The notes under the pieces are model-generated. The model ran no database searches. It had not been told where the DNA came from and saw nothing but the letters and a program-made list of their open reading frames with translations. A program made the position numbers and the translations under genes. A stretch of 61,446 nt of DNA from Bacillota bacterium. Lineage in GTDB: Bacteria > Bacillota > Limnochordia > Limnochordales > Limnochordaceae. The stretch spans positions 1 through 61,446 of the forward strand of contig PIUA01000018.1 of the NCBI GenBank assembly GCA_017577405.1, given 5' to 3'. Of this stretch, positions 8,919-16,520 are shown piece by piece; the stretch's first letter is position 1, and each line of letters starts with the position of its first letter.

Positions 8919-9542
8919 ATGAACATCGCAGTGATTGGCGCAACGCGTGGGATCGGTCTCGAACTGGTGAGAGCGGCCCTGGAAGAAGGGCACGAGGTCA
9001 CGGCCCTCGTTCGCTCCCCTGCCCGGATGCCGATGAGCCATCGCCGCCTCCACGTGGTCCCTGGGGATGCTCAGGATCCTGACGCCGTGGCGAAGGTGGT
9101 CCTGGGGCAAGATGTCGTCTGCGACTGCCTGGGCACGAAGAACGTGTTCACGAAGACCACCCTGTTCTCGCAGAGTGCCGCGAACCTGGCGAAGGCGCTC
9201 AAAGCCGAGCAGCTCCTCATCGTCGTCACCGGAATAGGCACCGGAGACAGCCGGGGGCACGGTGGCCTTCTTTACGACCGCCTGATGCTCCCGCTGGTCC
9301 TCCGCAGGATCTACGCCGACAAGGAACGGCAAGAACGCATCATCATGAGCCAGGTTGCGCGGTGGATCATCGTCCGTCCCGGCATCTTGACCCATGGGCC
9401 CCGAACGGGGCGTTACCGCGCCCTGACGGAGTTGCGGGGGATCCGCGGGGGAACGATCTCACGCGCGGACGTCGCCGACTTCATCCTGTCGCAGGCGAAG
9501 ACGCCCACCTTTCTGGGCAAGACACCCTTGCTGATCTACTGA
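8919..9542 (+). CDS. NAD(P)-binding atypical short-chain dehydrogenase (NmrA / NAD(P)H-binding type)
   Basis: The 207-residue protein starts with the nucleotide-binding motif IAVIGATRGIGLELV (residues 3-17) and continues with the family's LVRSP, LLIVVTGIGTG, a YADKERQERII helix and VRPGILT. Such proteins bind NAD(P)H and act as reductases, epimerases or redox sensors; no active-site Tyr-x3-Lys of classical SDRs is evident. The ATG at 8919 puts the motif at the extreme N-terminus as in relatives, though its ribosome site (GGGAAGTG) is weak. The gene stands alone. Confidence 0.75.
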   Translation: MNIAVIGATRGIGLELVRAALEEGHEVTALVRSPARMPMSHRRLHVVPGDAQDPDAVAKVVLGQDVVCDCLGTKNVFTKTTLFSQSAANLAKALKAEQLLIVVTGIGTGDSRGHGGLLYDRLMLPLVLRRIYADKERQERIIMSQVARWIIVRPGILTHGPRTGRYRALTELRGIRGGTISRADVADFILSQAKTPTFLGKTPLLIY

Positions 9543-9667
9543 TCCCTGGCAAGATCCATCCCTGTGGGCAGCTGAGGAGGGTGAGGGACGGTTACCGGGT
9601 GCCGAGGATCCCGGCCGGTCAACAACGAAGGACGGAAGCATCTGTTTCCAGGGGGAGGGGCCACAGC

Positions 9668-9958
9668 GTGGTCGAGCACATTGTGCTTTTCAAGCTGAAG
9701 CCGGAGACCACCCAGGCTGAGAAAGAAGAGCTGCTACGGAAGCTGCGCGGCCTGGAAGGTAAGATCGAGGGCATGGTCAGCCTCTCGGCAGGTGAGAGCT
9801 TCACGAACCGACATCAGGGGTACACCATCGGGCTTGTCGTCCGCTTCGAGGATCGGGAAGCCCTCGAACGTTACGGGCCGCACCCGGAACACGTGCCCGT
9901 GAAGGCGTACGTCGACCAGGTGTGTGAAGACGTGATCGCCGTGGATTACGAGATTTGA
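9668..9958 (+). CDS. Dabb (dimeric alpha-beta barrel) stress-responsive protein
   Basis: The 96-residue protein begins VEHIVLFKLKPETT and carries the Dabb signature spacing: an N-terminal strand with His, a Lys/Glu-rich helix, GYTIGLVVRFEDREALERYG, and HVPVKAYVDQVCEDVIAVDYE. Members form dimeric alpha-beta barrels; few have a known reaction. The GTG at 9668 follows a GGGGGAGGGG ribosome site. Confidence 0.85.
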   Translation: MVEHIVLFKLKPETTQAEKEELLRKLRGLEGKIEGMVSLSAGESFTNRHQGYTIGLVVRFEDREALERYGPHPEHVPVKAYVDQVCEDVIAVDYEI

Positions 9959-10115
9959 GCTCCAGCGACAGAATGGCGTGGCTGGTGGAGATCCAGCAAG
10001 GCGGAGCCGTGCCCTTCCTGCGAGGATGGAGCCATACCACACCACGGTGAACGTGATCCACCAGCCCCTGACCCGGACCGCTTCTTCGGCTTCCTTGGGG
10101 GTTCCGGGCCGGGTG

Positions 10116-10772
10116 ATGGCCGATCCAGAGGGAGTGGGTCGGAAGGTTGCTCCCGAGATCGGCTCTCACCGGCTCGTGGTAACGCCAGTCTGGACGGAGT
10201 GTTTTGGTGAACACGAACACGAAGCGAACATCTGGGGGTGCAAGCGGCTTGGAATGCCATTAACGCGATGGGGAGGTGGGTGGCTCGAGTACGGTTGGTT
10301 TGATAAGAATGGAGTATGGCATTTTGACAAAGCCCGTATTCGACACGAGCTTGAGGTAAGGATTCATGAAAATCGGCTATGTCCCGTGCTGGACTCAAGA
10401 CGGATCATGCAAACATTGGACAAACTCCCCGATAGCATCGATCCCAAGAGGGACCCCAACTGGGAATATATCACAACATACGAAAAAATAAGAGGGGAAT
10501 ATAAAGAGATTGCAACTGGCATCCGGCCGGTTATACGTAGGGCAGCGGGATACGTAATCGGCGATTTTCGGCCCTCGTGGGAAGTGGACGATGAAGCAAA
10601 CGCCGCTCCGACCGGGCGTAAGATCATGATAGATCCGGCCGAGATGGCAGAAGTGCGTCGTCAGGTAGCGGCAACAAGGGAGCAGCCAAAAAGGTCAGGG
10701 TGCCTGTCAGTAATTCTAGTAATGATTGCCCTGATAGGTGTCGTTCTGATCAGTGCGTTGTTAAGTAGTTAG
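10116..10772 (+). CDS. Hypothetical tail-anchored protein of lower GC content
   Basis: From about 10200 the GC content falls well below that of the flanking genes (frequent AAA, ATA and TTT codons), suggesting recent acquisition. The frame encodes a Trp/Gly-rich segment (RWGGGWLEYGWFDKNGVW), a charged middle part with a possible helix, and a C-terminal hydrophobic helix (CLSVILVMIALIGVVLISAL) that would anchor it in a membrane with the bulk in the cytoplasm. I recognise no family. The start is uncertain: ATG 10116 lacks a ribosome site and ATG 10254 is an alternative, leaving the conserved-looking part intact. Confidence 0.5.
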   Translation: MADPEGVGRKVAPEIGSHRLVVTPVWTECFGEHEHEANIWGCKRLGMPLTRWGGGWLEYGWFDKNGVWHFDKARIRHELEVRIHENRLCPVLDSRRIMQTLDKLPDSIDPKRDPNWEYITTYEKIRGEYKEIATGIRPVIRRAAGYVIGDFRPSWEVDDEANAAPTGRKIMIDPAEMAEVRRQVAATREQPKRSGCLSVILVMIALIGVVLISALLSS

Positions 10773-11000
10773 GCGAGTTGGCGGGTGGAAGCTCCACCAA
10801 TTTCCATCAGGAGCACACCGTCGGTGTGTCTTCCTAATAGGAGTTCTAAAGGAAAACGGCAGTCAGTGGAAACGGTGACGTGGGTACTTGTCCACGCCTT
10901 CGGACGGGTGTTGAACCACTAAGGAAGCAAGTTGCCTCCGTACCACGGTCTGAGCGGGGAGGGTCACCTACAGAGAGCCAAACGAGTCAGGAAGCATGGG

Positions 11001-11310
11001 GTAGATCAGAACGTGGTGATCCTCGCTCATTCTCTTGGTGCGCTCCTACCGGGCGGTGCTCTGCAGGTCCTTGAGTTTGGTCAGTGGATGCTTCCTGTGG
11101 CGCCCTGGCTAGGGCCGCTTTTCCACTTGCGTTTTTCCCAGGAAACACCGCTGTGGGGCCTTGTCGTTCTTTGCCTGGTGCTGGCGTTCGCCGGCGAAAT
11201 CAGTAACCGGGGTGCCATTCGGTGAAAGGTTACGGGCGCGTCCTCGCGGGCATGGCGGCGGTCATGACAGTGCCCTGCCTGGTGGACCGCCGCTCGATAG
11301 CGCGTAAAAT
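11001..11310 (+). pseudogene. Decayed partial copy of the lnt-like gene (5' part)
   Basis: The translation aligns with residues 2-98 of the protein encoded at 135-1622: GGALQVLEFGQWMLPVAPWL here against GGALQMLGFGRWMVPPAAWL there, then LWGLVVLCLVLAFAGEISNR. The frame hits a stop at 11223. The homology continues in another frame (LAGMAAVMTVPCLVDRR) to about 11310, so there is at least one frameshift. No acyltransferase catalytic domain follows; the next gene is unrelated. The DNA also aligns, so this is a true duplicate rather than chance. Nothing else is seen in 10773-11000 apart from a short hairpin around ACACCGTCGGTGT. Confidence 0.75.
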
Positions 11311-11395
11311 GGGGAAGATGCAGGAAAAGTAGGACCGCCGAAGAAGACTGCGGCAACTTTCGGGGGCGGAAGCCCAGTAGGGGAGGCGAGCCCCG

Positions 11396-11902
11396 GTGAA
11401 CTACTACAACACGTTCATCCAGGTTGCCCCGGATTGCCCTGTAGCCCAGGCCAGGATCCCGAAAGAGTCAACCGTTGCAGGGATTCAGTATGAGTTGCTC
11501 TCGCGGCATCCCTATACGTACACCCAGGAGGAAATTCTGTTCGAGGTCTTTGTCAGACGCCAAGGTTTCAGCCGGGAAGAGGTCGAGCGCCGCCGGGATG
11601 AGCTGTGGGCGAGCTTCTTCCAGAAGTCGCGGCCCTGTTTCCGGGCGTCTCCGCTGCCGAAGACGCACGGGTGGGGGATTCACTTCGACCATCAGGGCCG
11701 CGCAGCGCTCTACGCCGTAGAATCGAAGGAGTACCAGGAGTTTGTTCAGCTGCAGCTCGGGGTCGACCACACTCCGCAGCGCCTCCCGGATCATCTCGGT
11801 GTCGATGGGCATCCGCTCGCCTCCTTTACCTCGTCTCAGGGGCCCCCGGGGCGCTGGCGGGCTGGGGGACGTCCGTGGGTGCCCACACCCAGAAGAAGGT
11901 GA
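11396..11902 (+). CDS. DUF6157-family protein with a replaced C-terminus
   Basis: The first 118 or so residues match DUF6157: YYNTFIQVAPDCPV at the start, a two-strand middle with HPYTYTQEEILFEV, and RASPLPKTHGWGIHFDHQGR followed by ALYAVESKEYQEF. The function of the family is unknown. After about 11745 the frame leaves the family and reads, out of phase, the antisense of a DUF59 gene head until a stop at 11902, so the native C-terminus (normally only a few more residues) has been lost or replaced. The GTG at 11396 follows GGGGAGGCG. The core domain may still fold. Confidence 0.65.
   Translation: MNYYNTFIQVAPDCPVAQARIPKESTVAGIQYELLSRHPYTYTQEEILFEVFVRRQGFSREEVERRRDELWASFFQKSRPCFRASPLPKTHGWGIHFDHQGRAALYAVESKEYQEFVQLQLGVDHTPQRLPDHLGVDGHPLASFTSSQGPPGRWRAGGRPWVPTPRRR
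11743..11812 (-). pseudogene. 5' fragment of a DUF59 (MIP18-type) iron-sulfur assembly gene
   Basis: ATG at 11812, behind AAAGGAGG, opens PIDTEMIREALRSVVDPEL, the canonical N-terminus of DUF59 proteins that help assemble Fe-S clusters. After PELQLN the expected VDLGLVY continuation is replaced by unrelated sequence, because the DNA passes into the 3' end of the DUF6157 gene on the other strand. The gene would have been the third member of the operon whose second gene ends at 11826, 13 bases upstream. Confidence 0.7.
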
Positions 11903-13154
11903 GGGCGAGGAGCACCACGCCGAAGAGCAGGATGGCGGCACCGGCCAGGCCGAGGAGCTGGGAGCCGGCGGCGATCGCCCCGGCGACCAGGACCACCCCC
12001 GCCTGGTAGGCCCATCCCCCTATCCCGACGGCCTGCTCGTCGATCATGTCGCCGATGGTGGGGAGGTTCGGATCACCCGCCCGGTCCGCATAGACCTGGA
12101 GCCAGACCAGCATGGGGGCGATCTTGGCCAGCATCCCGGCGATCATGCTGCCGATCCAACCCAGCGCGAAGAGCATCCCCGCTGCCACCAGGAGCCGCTG
12201 GGCGGCCGCCGTGGCCACCCAGGGGGCGCCCGCCGCCCACCCGGCCAACAGGCCGGCGAAGAGAAGGGTGGCCAGGACCAAGTGGCCGACGGCGAGCTGG
12301 CTCTGCCGCATGCCGGCCCCCAGGTGCTTCCGGAGCCGCCGCTGGAGCATGGTCCGGACATCGAGCCCGTAGAGGACGATGGCGGCCAGCACGCCTCCCG
12401 CTCCCAGGAGCCCCACGGAGGGCCAGGAGAGGGCGGCGCCGGTGAGGAGGATGACGAGCCCTCCGTTGTAAAGCAGGAAGACCCGGCGCACCCGCTCGTC
12501 CGGCAGGTTGGCGCTGGTGGTGAACATGGGGATCAGCTTGTAGGAGACGCCGATGGTGATGCCGGTGAACCATCCCAGGCCGCCCAGCAGCATGTGGGCG
12601 ATGAAGCCGTTCAGGAAGAGCCAGGAGGACCAAACCTTCTCCAGCTGGAGGGCCATGAGGAGGCCGAAAAGCACCGTGCCCATCAGGAAGAAGAGCGCAA
12701 AGAGGATGAAGAGGGCCGTCCGGTCGTTCCGCCGGTGCTTGGCCAGGGGGGCGAGGAAGGGGACGGCAAAGAGGAAGGTCCCCGCCACCACCAACGCCCC
12801 GCCCACGGTGATCACCCAGGGCATCCAGACGGCAAAGCCCGCGGTCTGGACGAGGATCCCTGGCACGAGCAGGGCGTAGGCCGTCTCCTTGTGGTGCCCC
12901 GCCTCGATGGGCTGCCCCGTGATGACCTGGATCATCTGACCCAGCACCCCAAAGGTGATGAGGGTGCCGAACCCTAGGAAAAACAGGTGGGCCAGCACCA
13001 GGGTGACCGGGTTGTGCCGGGGAGCCGCCATCAGCTCAGGGAGATGGAGCAGGATGACGGCGGCCGCGCCCACCAGGAAGAGCAGCCCCGTCTGGATGTA
13101 CCGGGAGGCGGTGGCCGCCGTCCTGTTGGAGGGGACCTCCGTGGGGAGGATCAT
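11826..13154 (-). CDS. Twelve-helix membrane protein, NnrS- or oxidase-subunit-I-like
   Basis: The 442-residue protein has about twelve hydrophobic helices. Several His residues lie in or beside helices (LLHLPELM, LAHLFFLG, EAGHHKETAY, IAHMLLGGLGWF), as in heme-binding membrane proteins of the NnrS type or in divergent heme-copper oxidase subunit I relatives. No classical six-His oxidase pattern can be assigned. It overlaps the DUF2249 gene by four bases (ATGA), so the two are translationally coupled. It precedes a DUF59 gene head. DUF2249 and DUF59 neighbours are often linked to nitric oxide, nitrite or Fe-S stress functions; a role in NO or heme-linked stress is inference. Confidence 0.55.
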   Translation of the reverse strand: MILPTEVPSNRTAATASRYIQTGLLFLVGAAAVILLHLPELMAAPRHNPVTLVLAHLFFLGFGTLITFGVLGQMIQVITGQPIEAGHHKETAYALLVPGILVQTAGFAVWMPWVITVGGALVVAGTFLFAVPFLAPLAKHRRNDRTALFILFALFFLMGTVLFGLLMALQLEKVWSSWLFLNGFIAHMLLGGLGWFTGITIGVSYKLIPMFTTSANLPDERVRRVFLLYNGGLVILLTGAALSWPSVGLLGAGGVLAAIVLYGLDVRTMLQRRLRKHLGAGMRQSQLAVGHLVLATLLFAGLLAGWAAGAPWVATAAAQRLLVAAGMLFALGWIGSMIAGMLAKIAPMLVWLQVYADRAGDPNLPTIGDMIDEQAVGIGGWAYQAGVVLVAGAIAAGSQLLGLAGAAILLFGVVLLALTFFWVWAPTDVPQPASAPGAPETR

Positions 13155-13411
13155 CGGGGATCCCCGTTCCGGAGGGGCTTTCGGATGGCGATAAGGCACG
13201 AGTCGTCGGGCTGGACCTCGGCATGGTACTCGTACCCCAGAGCCTTCAGCTTCGGGTAGAGGAACATGGGCTCCCGGTCGTTGTGGGCCAGGAGGTAGGT
13301 ATCCTCGGGCAGGTCCTTCAGCGCGGCCAGGATGCGGGCCATGGGCTCAGGCGGCTCCAACCCCCGGTTGTCCAGCTCAAGGCGCTTGGCCAGGTCGGGC
13401 CAGGGCTGCAC
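13151..13411 (-). CDS. DUF2249-domain protein
   Basis: The 86-residue protein is one DUF2249 domain: ELDNRGLEPPEPMARILAAL at the start, LAHNDREPMFLYPKLKALGY in the middle and a C-terminal strand CLIAIRKP. The family has a TusA-like fold and its role is unknown. The GTG at 13411 follows GGGGGAGAGG. It is the first gene of an operon with the twelve-helix membrane protein and a DUF59 head. A CRP/FNR-type palindrome lies about 120 bases upstream. Confidence 0.75.
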   Translation of the reverse strand: MQPWPDLAKRLELDNRGLEPPEPMARILAALKDLPEDTYLLAHNDREPMFLYPKLKALGYEYHAEVQPDDSCLIAIRKPLRNGDPR

Positions 13412-13787
13412 GGGCCTCTCCCCCTCTGGGTGGGGTGCTCCGCCACGGGGCGGGCGACGGAGAAACGGCTCCGTCTGAGGCCATTCTGGCACGCGCCGCT
13501 GGGGAACGCAGTGGAGCCGGCCACAGGCGGGTGTGAAGTAGATCACACCGTTCGCGAGATCTTCTCCATGGCCTCGGGCCAGTCAACGATCAGCTCGTCC
13601 AGGCAGCGGATCTCCCGCCTGATGGGCTCCGCGATCGTGGGGCGGGAACGTGTCAGGAGGAGTGAGGGGTGTCTCGCCGAATCCCTGGGGTCAACGGCGG
13701 GCCGGGCCTGGCTTCACCGGGTGCCCGGCCGTCGCCTCAGTGCTGCCTCCGGGCGGCCGCCAGTCTTCACTCGAGGGTGACGTGCCA
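13412..13787. other. Intergenic stretch between the DUF2249 operon and the acetyltransferase gene
   Basis: It holds a 7-pair hairpin (GACGGAG...CTCCGTC, 13456-13475) and the CRP/FNR-type palindrome. On the minus strand, a short frame ending at TGA 13543 reads IRCLDELIVDWPEAMEKISRTV, which looks protein-like and may be the tail of a lost gene upstream of the DUF2249 operon. I cannot name it. Confidence 0.35.
13530..13549 (-). promoter_or_regulatory. CRP/FNR-family operator (perfect palindrome)
   Basis: GGTGTGA (13530-13536), six bases, TCACACC (13543-13549): a perfect inverted repeat containing TGTGA-N6-TCACA, the consensus site of CRP-type regulators. It lies about 120 bases upstream of the DUF2249 start codon at 13411 on the transcribed side. 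No regulator gene is in the window. Confidence 0.6.
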
Positions 13788-14417
13788 GTGACCATGAACG
13801 GACGAGGCCCCGCCTACCGCATCCACACCGAACGGACCGTGCTCCGGTGCTGGGATCCTGCTGACGCGCCGCTCCTCAAGGAGGCCATCGACGCCAGCTT
13901 GGACCACCTCCGCCCCTGGATGCCCTGGGCGGAGAATGAGCCTGAGGACCTGCCCGCAAAGGTGGCCCGCCTCCGGCGCTTCCGGGCGGAGTTCGATCTG
14001 GGCCAGAACTTCATCTACGGCATCTTCGACCGGGAGGAGCGGAGGGTCCTGGGCGGCACCGGCCTCCACCTGCGGGTCGGGCCGGGGGCCCTGGAGATCG
14101 GCTACTGGATCCGGGCCGACGAGATCAACCAAGGTTTGGCCACCGAGGTGGCGGCAGCCCTGACCCGGGTCGCCTTCGAGGTGGAGCAGGTGAACCGGGT
14201 GGAGATCCGTTGCGACCCGGCCAACGTCCGGAGTGCGGCCGTCCCCCGCAAGTTGGGCTTTGTCCATGAAGCCACCCTCCGGGGGAACTCGCCGCGCGCT
14301 GACGGCACCTACCGCGACACCATGGTCTGGGCGCTGCTCAAGAGCGAGTATCCCGAAAGCCCCGCGGCTCGATGCGTTGTCGAGGCTTTTGACGCGTTGG
14401 GCCACAGGATTCTCTGA
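13788..14417 (+). CDS. RimJ/RimL-type GNAT N-acetyltransferase
   Basis: The protein of about 209 residues opens with IHTERTVLRCWDPADAPLL, the N-terminal strand and helix of RimJ/RimL acetyltransferases, and has IGYWIRADEINQGLATEV, where the acetyl-CoA loop sits, then NVRSAAVPRKLGFVHEATLR and a closing MVWALLKSEY. Members acetylate ribosomal or other protein N-termini, or small amines. GTG 13788 is well spaced from GAGGGTGA; GTG 13782 and ATG 13794 are in frame too. A hairpin follows the stop. Confidence 0.8.
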   Translation: MTMNGRGPAYRIHTERTVLRCWDPADAPLLKEAIDASLDHLRPWMPWAENEPEDLPAKVARLRRFRAEFDLGQNFIYGIFDREERRVLGGTGLHLRVGPGALEIGYWIRADEINQGLATEVAAALTRVAFEVEQVNRVEIRCDPANVRSAAVPRKLGFVHEATLRGNSPRADGTYRDTMVWALLKSEYPESPAARCVVEAFDALGHRIL

Positions 14418-14422
14418 CGGCT

Positions 14423-14447
14423 CCGAGGGTCCGTCGAGAACCCTCGG
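14423..14447 (+). terminator. Hairpin after the acetyltransferase gene
   Basis: CCGAGGGT (14423-14430) pairs with ACCCTCGG (14440-14447) around nine bases, six bases after the stop codon. There is no T-run. Confidence 0.45.
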
Positions 14448-14518
14448 AACCGGCCCATCACCGACGTGGTGCGGGAAGCACCAGCCGCCCGCGGCGGGCG
14501 GCCGCTCCGCTAAGGCGC

Positions 14519-14618
14519 TCCTCCGAAAGGAGGAGGCGCTCTCCTCCCGCTGGCCGATCCAGCCTAAGTTGCCACCGGTTAGAGTGGGATCGTCGCCCAC
14601 ACAGGTGGAGGCGATCCC
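14519..14618 (+). promoter_or_regulatory. Structured leader of the MFS gene, related to the SDR leader
   Basis: The segment has a CTCCTCC-GAAA-GGAGGAG hairpin (14519-14536), CGATCC (14555-14560), the block AGAGTGGGATCG (14581-14592) and CGATCCC (14612-14618). The central GGATCG can pair either with the upstream CGATCC or with the downstream CGATCCC, but not both. The same order of elements stands before the SDR gene at 16412-16519. This is the form of a cis-acting RNA switch. Here the start codon (14750) is about 130 bases further on, so the output signal is not obvious. Confidence 0.4.
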
Positions 14619-14749
14619 ATCGGGAGGCTCACCTGCCTCGAGCCCGGCGGGCGTGGGCCAGCAGGCTCTTGGGATGGCGGAAAGGGATCGAACTGCCTGG
14701 TGCGGCGAGCCGGAACTTCCGGTAAACGCTCCCTTCGAGGAGGGTGAAC

Positions 14750-16234
14750 ATGGAACGGCAGAGCCTTGCGGTTGAGTCTGGCCCGGACGCGTCCCCCAGC
14801 CGTCTCCTGCTGGTGATCCTCTCCGCCGTCTTCCTGACCACCTTCACCGGCTCGATGATCAATGTAATGATCCCGGTCATCCGGGCGGAGTTTGCTGCCT
14901 CGCCGGCCCTGATCGGCTGGGTGGTGACCGGTTACCTGCTGGCCTACGCCGTGGGCGTGCCCATCCTCGGCCGGGCCTCGGACCGGTACGGCGTCCGCCG
15001 GCTCTTCGCCATGGGCCTGGCGGGGTTCGCGGTGGGCGGCCTTGTCTGCGCTCTGGCGCCCAGCTTGTCGCTCCTGGTGGTGGGACGGACCTTCCAGGGG
15101 GCCACGGGGGCGGCGGTGCCTGCCCTCTCCGCCGTCGCGGTGGCCCGGGCCTTTCCCTCGGGCCATCGCGGCAGCGCGCTGGGCCTCATCGCCTCCACCG
15201 TGGGGATGGGCCAGTCGGTGGGGCCCATCGTGGGGGGCGCCTTGGGCCAATGGCTGGGCTGGCGGGGGCTCTTCGGGATCTCCATCACCCTCGCCCTCAC
15301 CCTGATCCCCTTGGCCCTGCGTTTTCTCCCCGATGGCCGCTCCGCCCAAGTCCGGCGCTTTGACGCCGTGGGGGGCTTGCTCCTCGCCCTGAGCGCGGGC
15401 CTCCTCCTCTTCAGCATCACCCAGGGCCAAACGGTGGGCTTTACCGCCTTCTCCTCGTGGGGCGCCTTCCTCGCCGCCCTCTTGGCTGGCATCGCCCTGG
15501 TCCGGCGCAGCCAGCGGGTGGCGCACCCCTTTGTCCCCCTGGGCCTCTTCAGGAATCGGAGCTACGTGGCCGCCCTCGCCACCGGTCCCGTGGCCATGTT
15601 CGTCAACCTGTCGGTGCTCATGCTGGTGCCGCTTCTGGTGGTGGAGGTGAACGGCCTCTCCTCCAGTGCCACCGGCCTGGTGCTCACGCCCCATGCGGTC
15701 GCCATGGCCCTCGCCTCGCCCTTCGCCGGGCGGCTCTCGGACCGGGTGGGAGTACGGCGCCCCATCCTGATGGGGATCGGGCTTCTGATGCTGACGGTGG
15801 CCGCCCTCTCCACCTGGGCCGGGGTCTCCCCGGTGCTGATCGCCGGGCTCATGGCCTGCGTCGGGACGGGACTTGCCTGCATCCAATCTCCGGCCAACAA
15901 CGCGGTCGCCAACGCCTTGCCGGAGGAGGAGGTGGGCGCGGGCATGGGCCTCTTCCAGGGCACCGGCTTCCTCTTGGGCGCGTCGGGCCCGGCCGTCGCC
16001 GGAGCCCTCCTGGCGGCCCGCCAGGAGGCGCAACTGGCCCCCTGGAATCCGCTCGCCACCTTGGAGGCGGCCCCCTTCTCCGATGTCTTCTTGGCCCTGC
16101 TCCTTCCCTTCGTGGTCGCCCTGATGGCGGCGCGCCGGCTGCCCACCGCCGCCCGAACAAGGCGCGCTGAAGGGGGCGCTGCTCCGGGGCCCCGCCCGGC
16201 GCCAGCCGTGGTAGAGCCTGGTGATGGGTCGTAG
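14750..16234 (+). CDS. MFS exporter of the DHA2 (14-helix, EmrB/QacA-like) family
   Basis: The 494-residue protein has about fourteen hydrophobic helices. Motif A is seen as GRASDRYGVRRLFAMG, the following GRTFQGATGAAVPAL and the motif-C-like GPIVGGALGQWLGWRGLF are those of drug:proton antiporters, and a second half with FAGRLSDRVGVRRP repeats motif A. It probably exports a hydrophobic drug or metabolite at the cytoplasmic membrane. The ATG at 14750 follows GAGGAGG by six bases. The leader upstream resembles that of the SDR gene, suggesting joint control. Confidence 0.85.
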   Translation: MERQSLAVESGPDASPSRLLLVILSAVFLTTFTGSMINVMIPVIRAEFAASPALIGWVVTGYLLAYAVGVPILGRASDRYGVRRLFAMGLAGFAVGGLVCALAPSLSLLVVGRTFQGATGAAVPALSAVAVARAFPSGHRGSALGLIASTVGMGQSVGPIVGGALGQWLGWRGLFGISITLALTLIPLALRFLPDGRSAQVRRFDAVGGLLLALSAGLLLFSITQGQTVGFTAFSSWGAFLAALLAGIALVRRSQRVAHPFVPLGLFRNRSYVAALATGPVAMFVNLSVLMLVPLLVVEVNGLSSSATGLVLTPHAVAMALASPFAGRLSDRVGVRRPILMGIGLLMLTVAALSTWAGVSPVLIAGLMACVGTGLACIQSPANNAVANALPEEEVGAGMGLFQGTGFLLGASGPAVAGALLAARQEAQLAPWNPLATLEAAPFSDVFLALLLPFVVALMAARRLPTAARTRRAEGGAAPGPRPAPAVVEPGDGS

Positions 16235-16411
16235 GCGAGGGCCAGCCGCCCGGGGCTCATCACGCCCGGGAAGGGAAGAAGCGATGGGGGCGGGCGCCAG
16301 GCCCGCCCCTGGCCGTTTGGCAGGCGGTGGCGGCATGGGGCGACGCCCCCCGGCCCCCGGGGTTCACCGGGCGGGAAGAGGCGTCAAGACAGGGTGCACC
16401 CGGACCTTGGC

Positions 16412-16520
16412 CTCCTCCCAAAGGAGGAGACGGACCTCCTCCTCCCGGCCGATCCGTCTCTTTCCGAGTTTGGCTAGAGTGGGATCACCACAACCCCACC
16501 GGTTCAGTGAGGTGATCCCC
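16412..16520 (+). promoter_or_regulatory. Structured leader with sequestered ribosome site ahead of the SDR gene
   Basis: The leader has a CTCCTCC-CAAA-GGAGGAG hairpin (16412-16429), GAGACGGA (16427-16434) pairing with TCCGTCTC (16453-16460), CGATCC (16450-16455), AGAGTGGGATC (16476-16486), and then GGGATCACC (16481-16489) pairing perfectly with GGTGATCCC (16511-16519). The last arm is the ribosome site (GAGGTGAT) and ends one base before the ATG at 16521, so this nine-pair stem would shut off translation. GGATC can pair instead with the upstream GATCC, opening the site. From 16235 to 16411 only GC-rich hairpins are seen. Confidence 0.5.

Noticed and set aside
14519-14618. Calling the MFS/SDR leaders T-box riboswitches outright
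   Set aside because: Only an 11-base block resembles the T-box core; no stem I, specifier loop or AGTA/GNTG motifs were found, and the genes are not typical T-box targets. Reported as an unclassified leader instead.
14579-16336. A 585-codon minus-strand frame over the MFS gene
   Set aside because: Antisense shadow of a clear MFS transporter; composition is Gly/Glu/His/Arg-rich.
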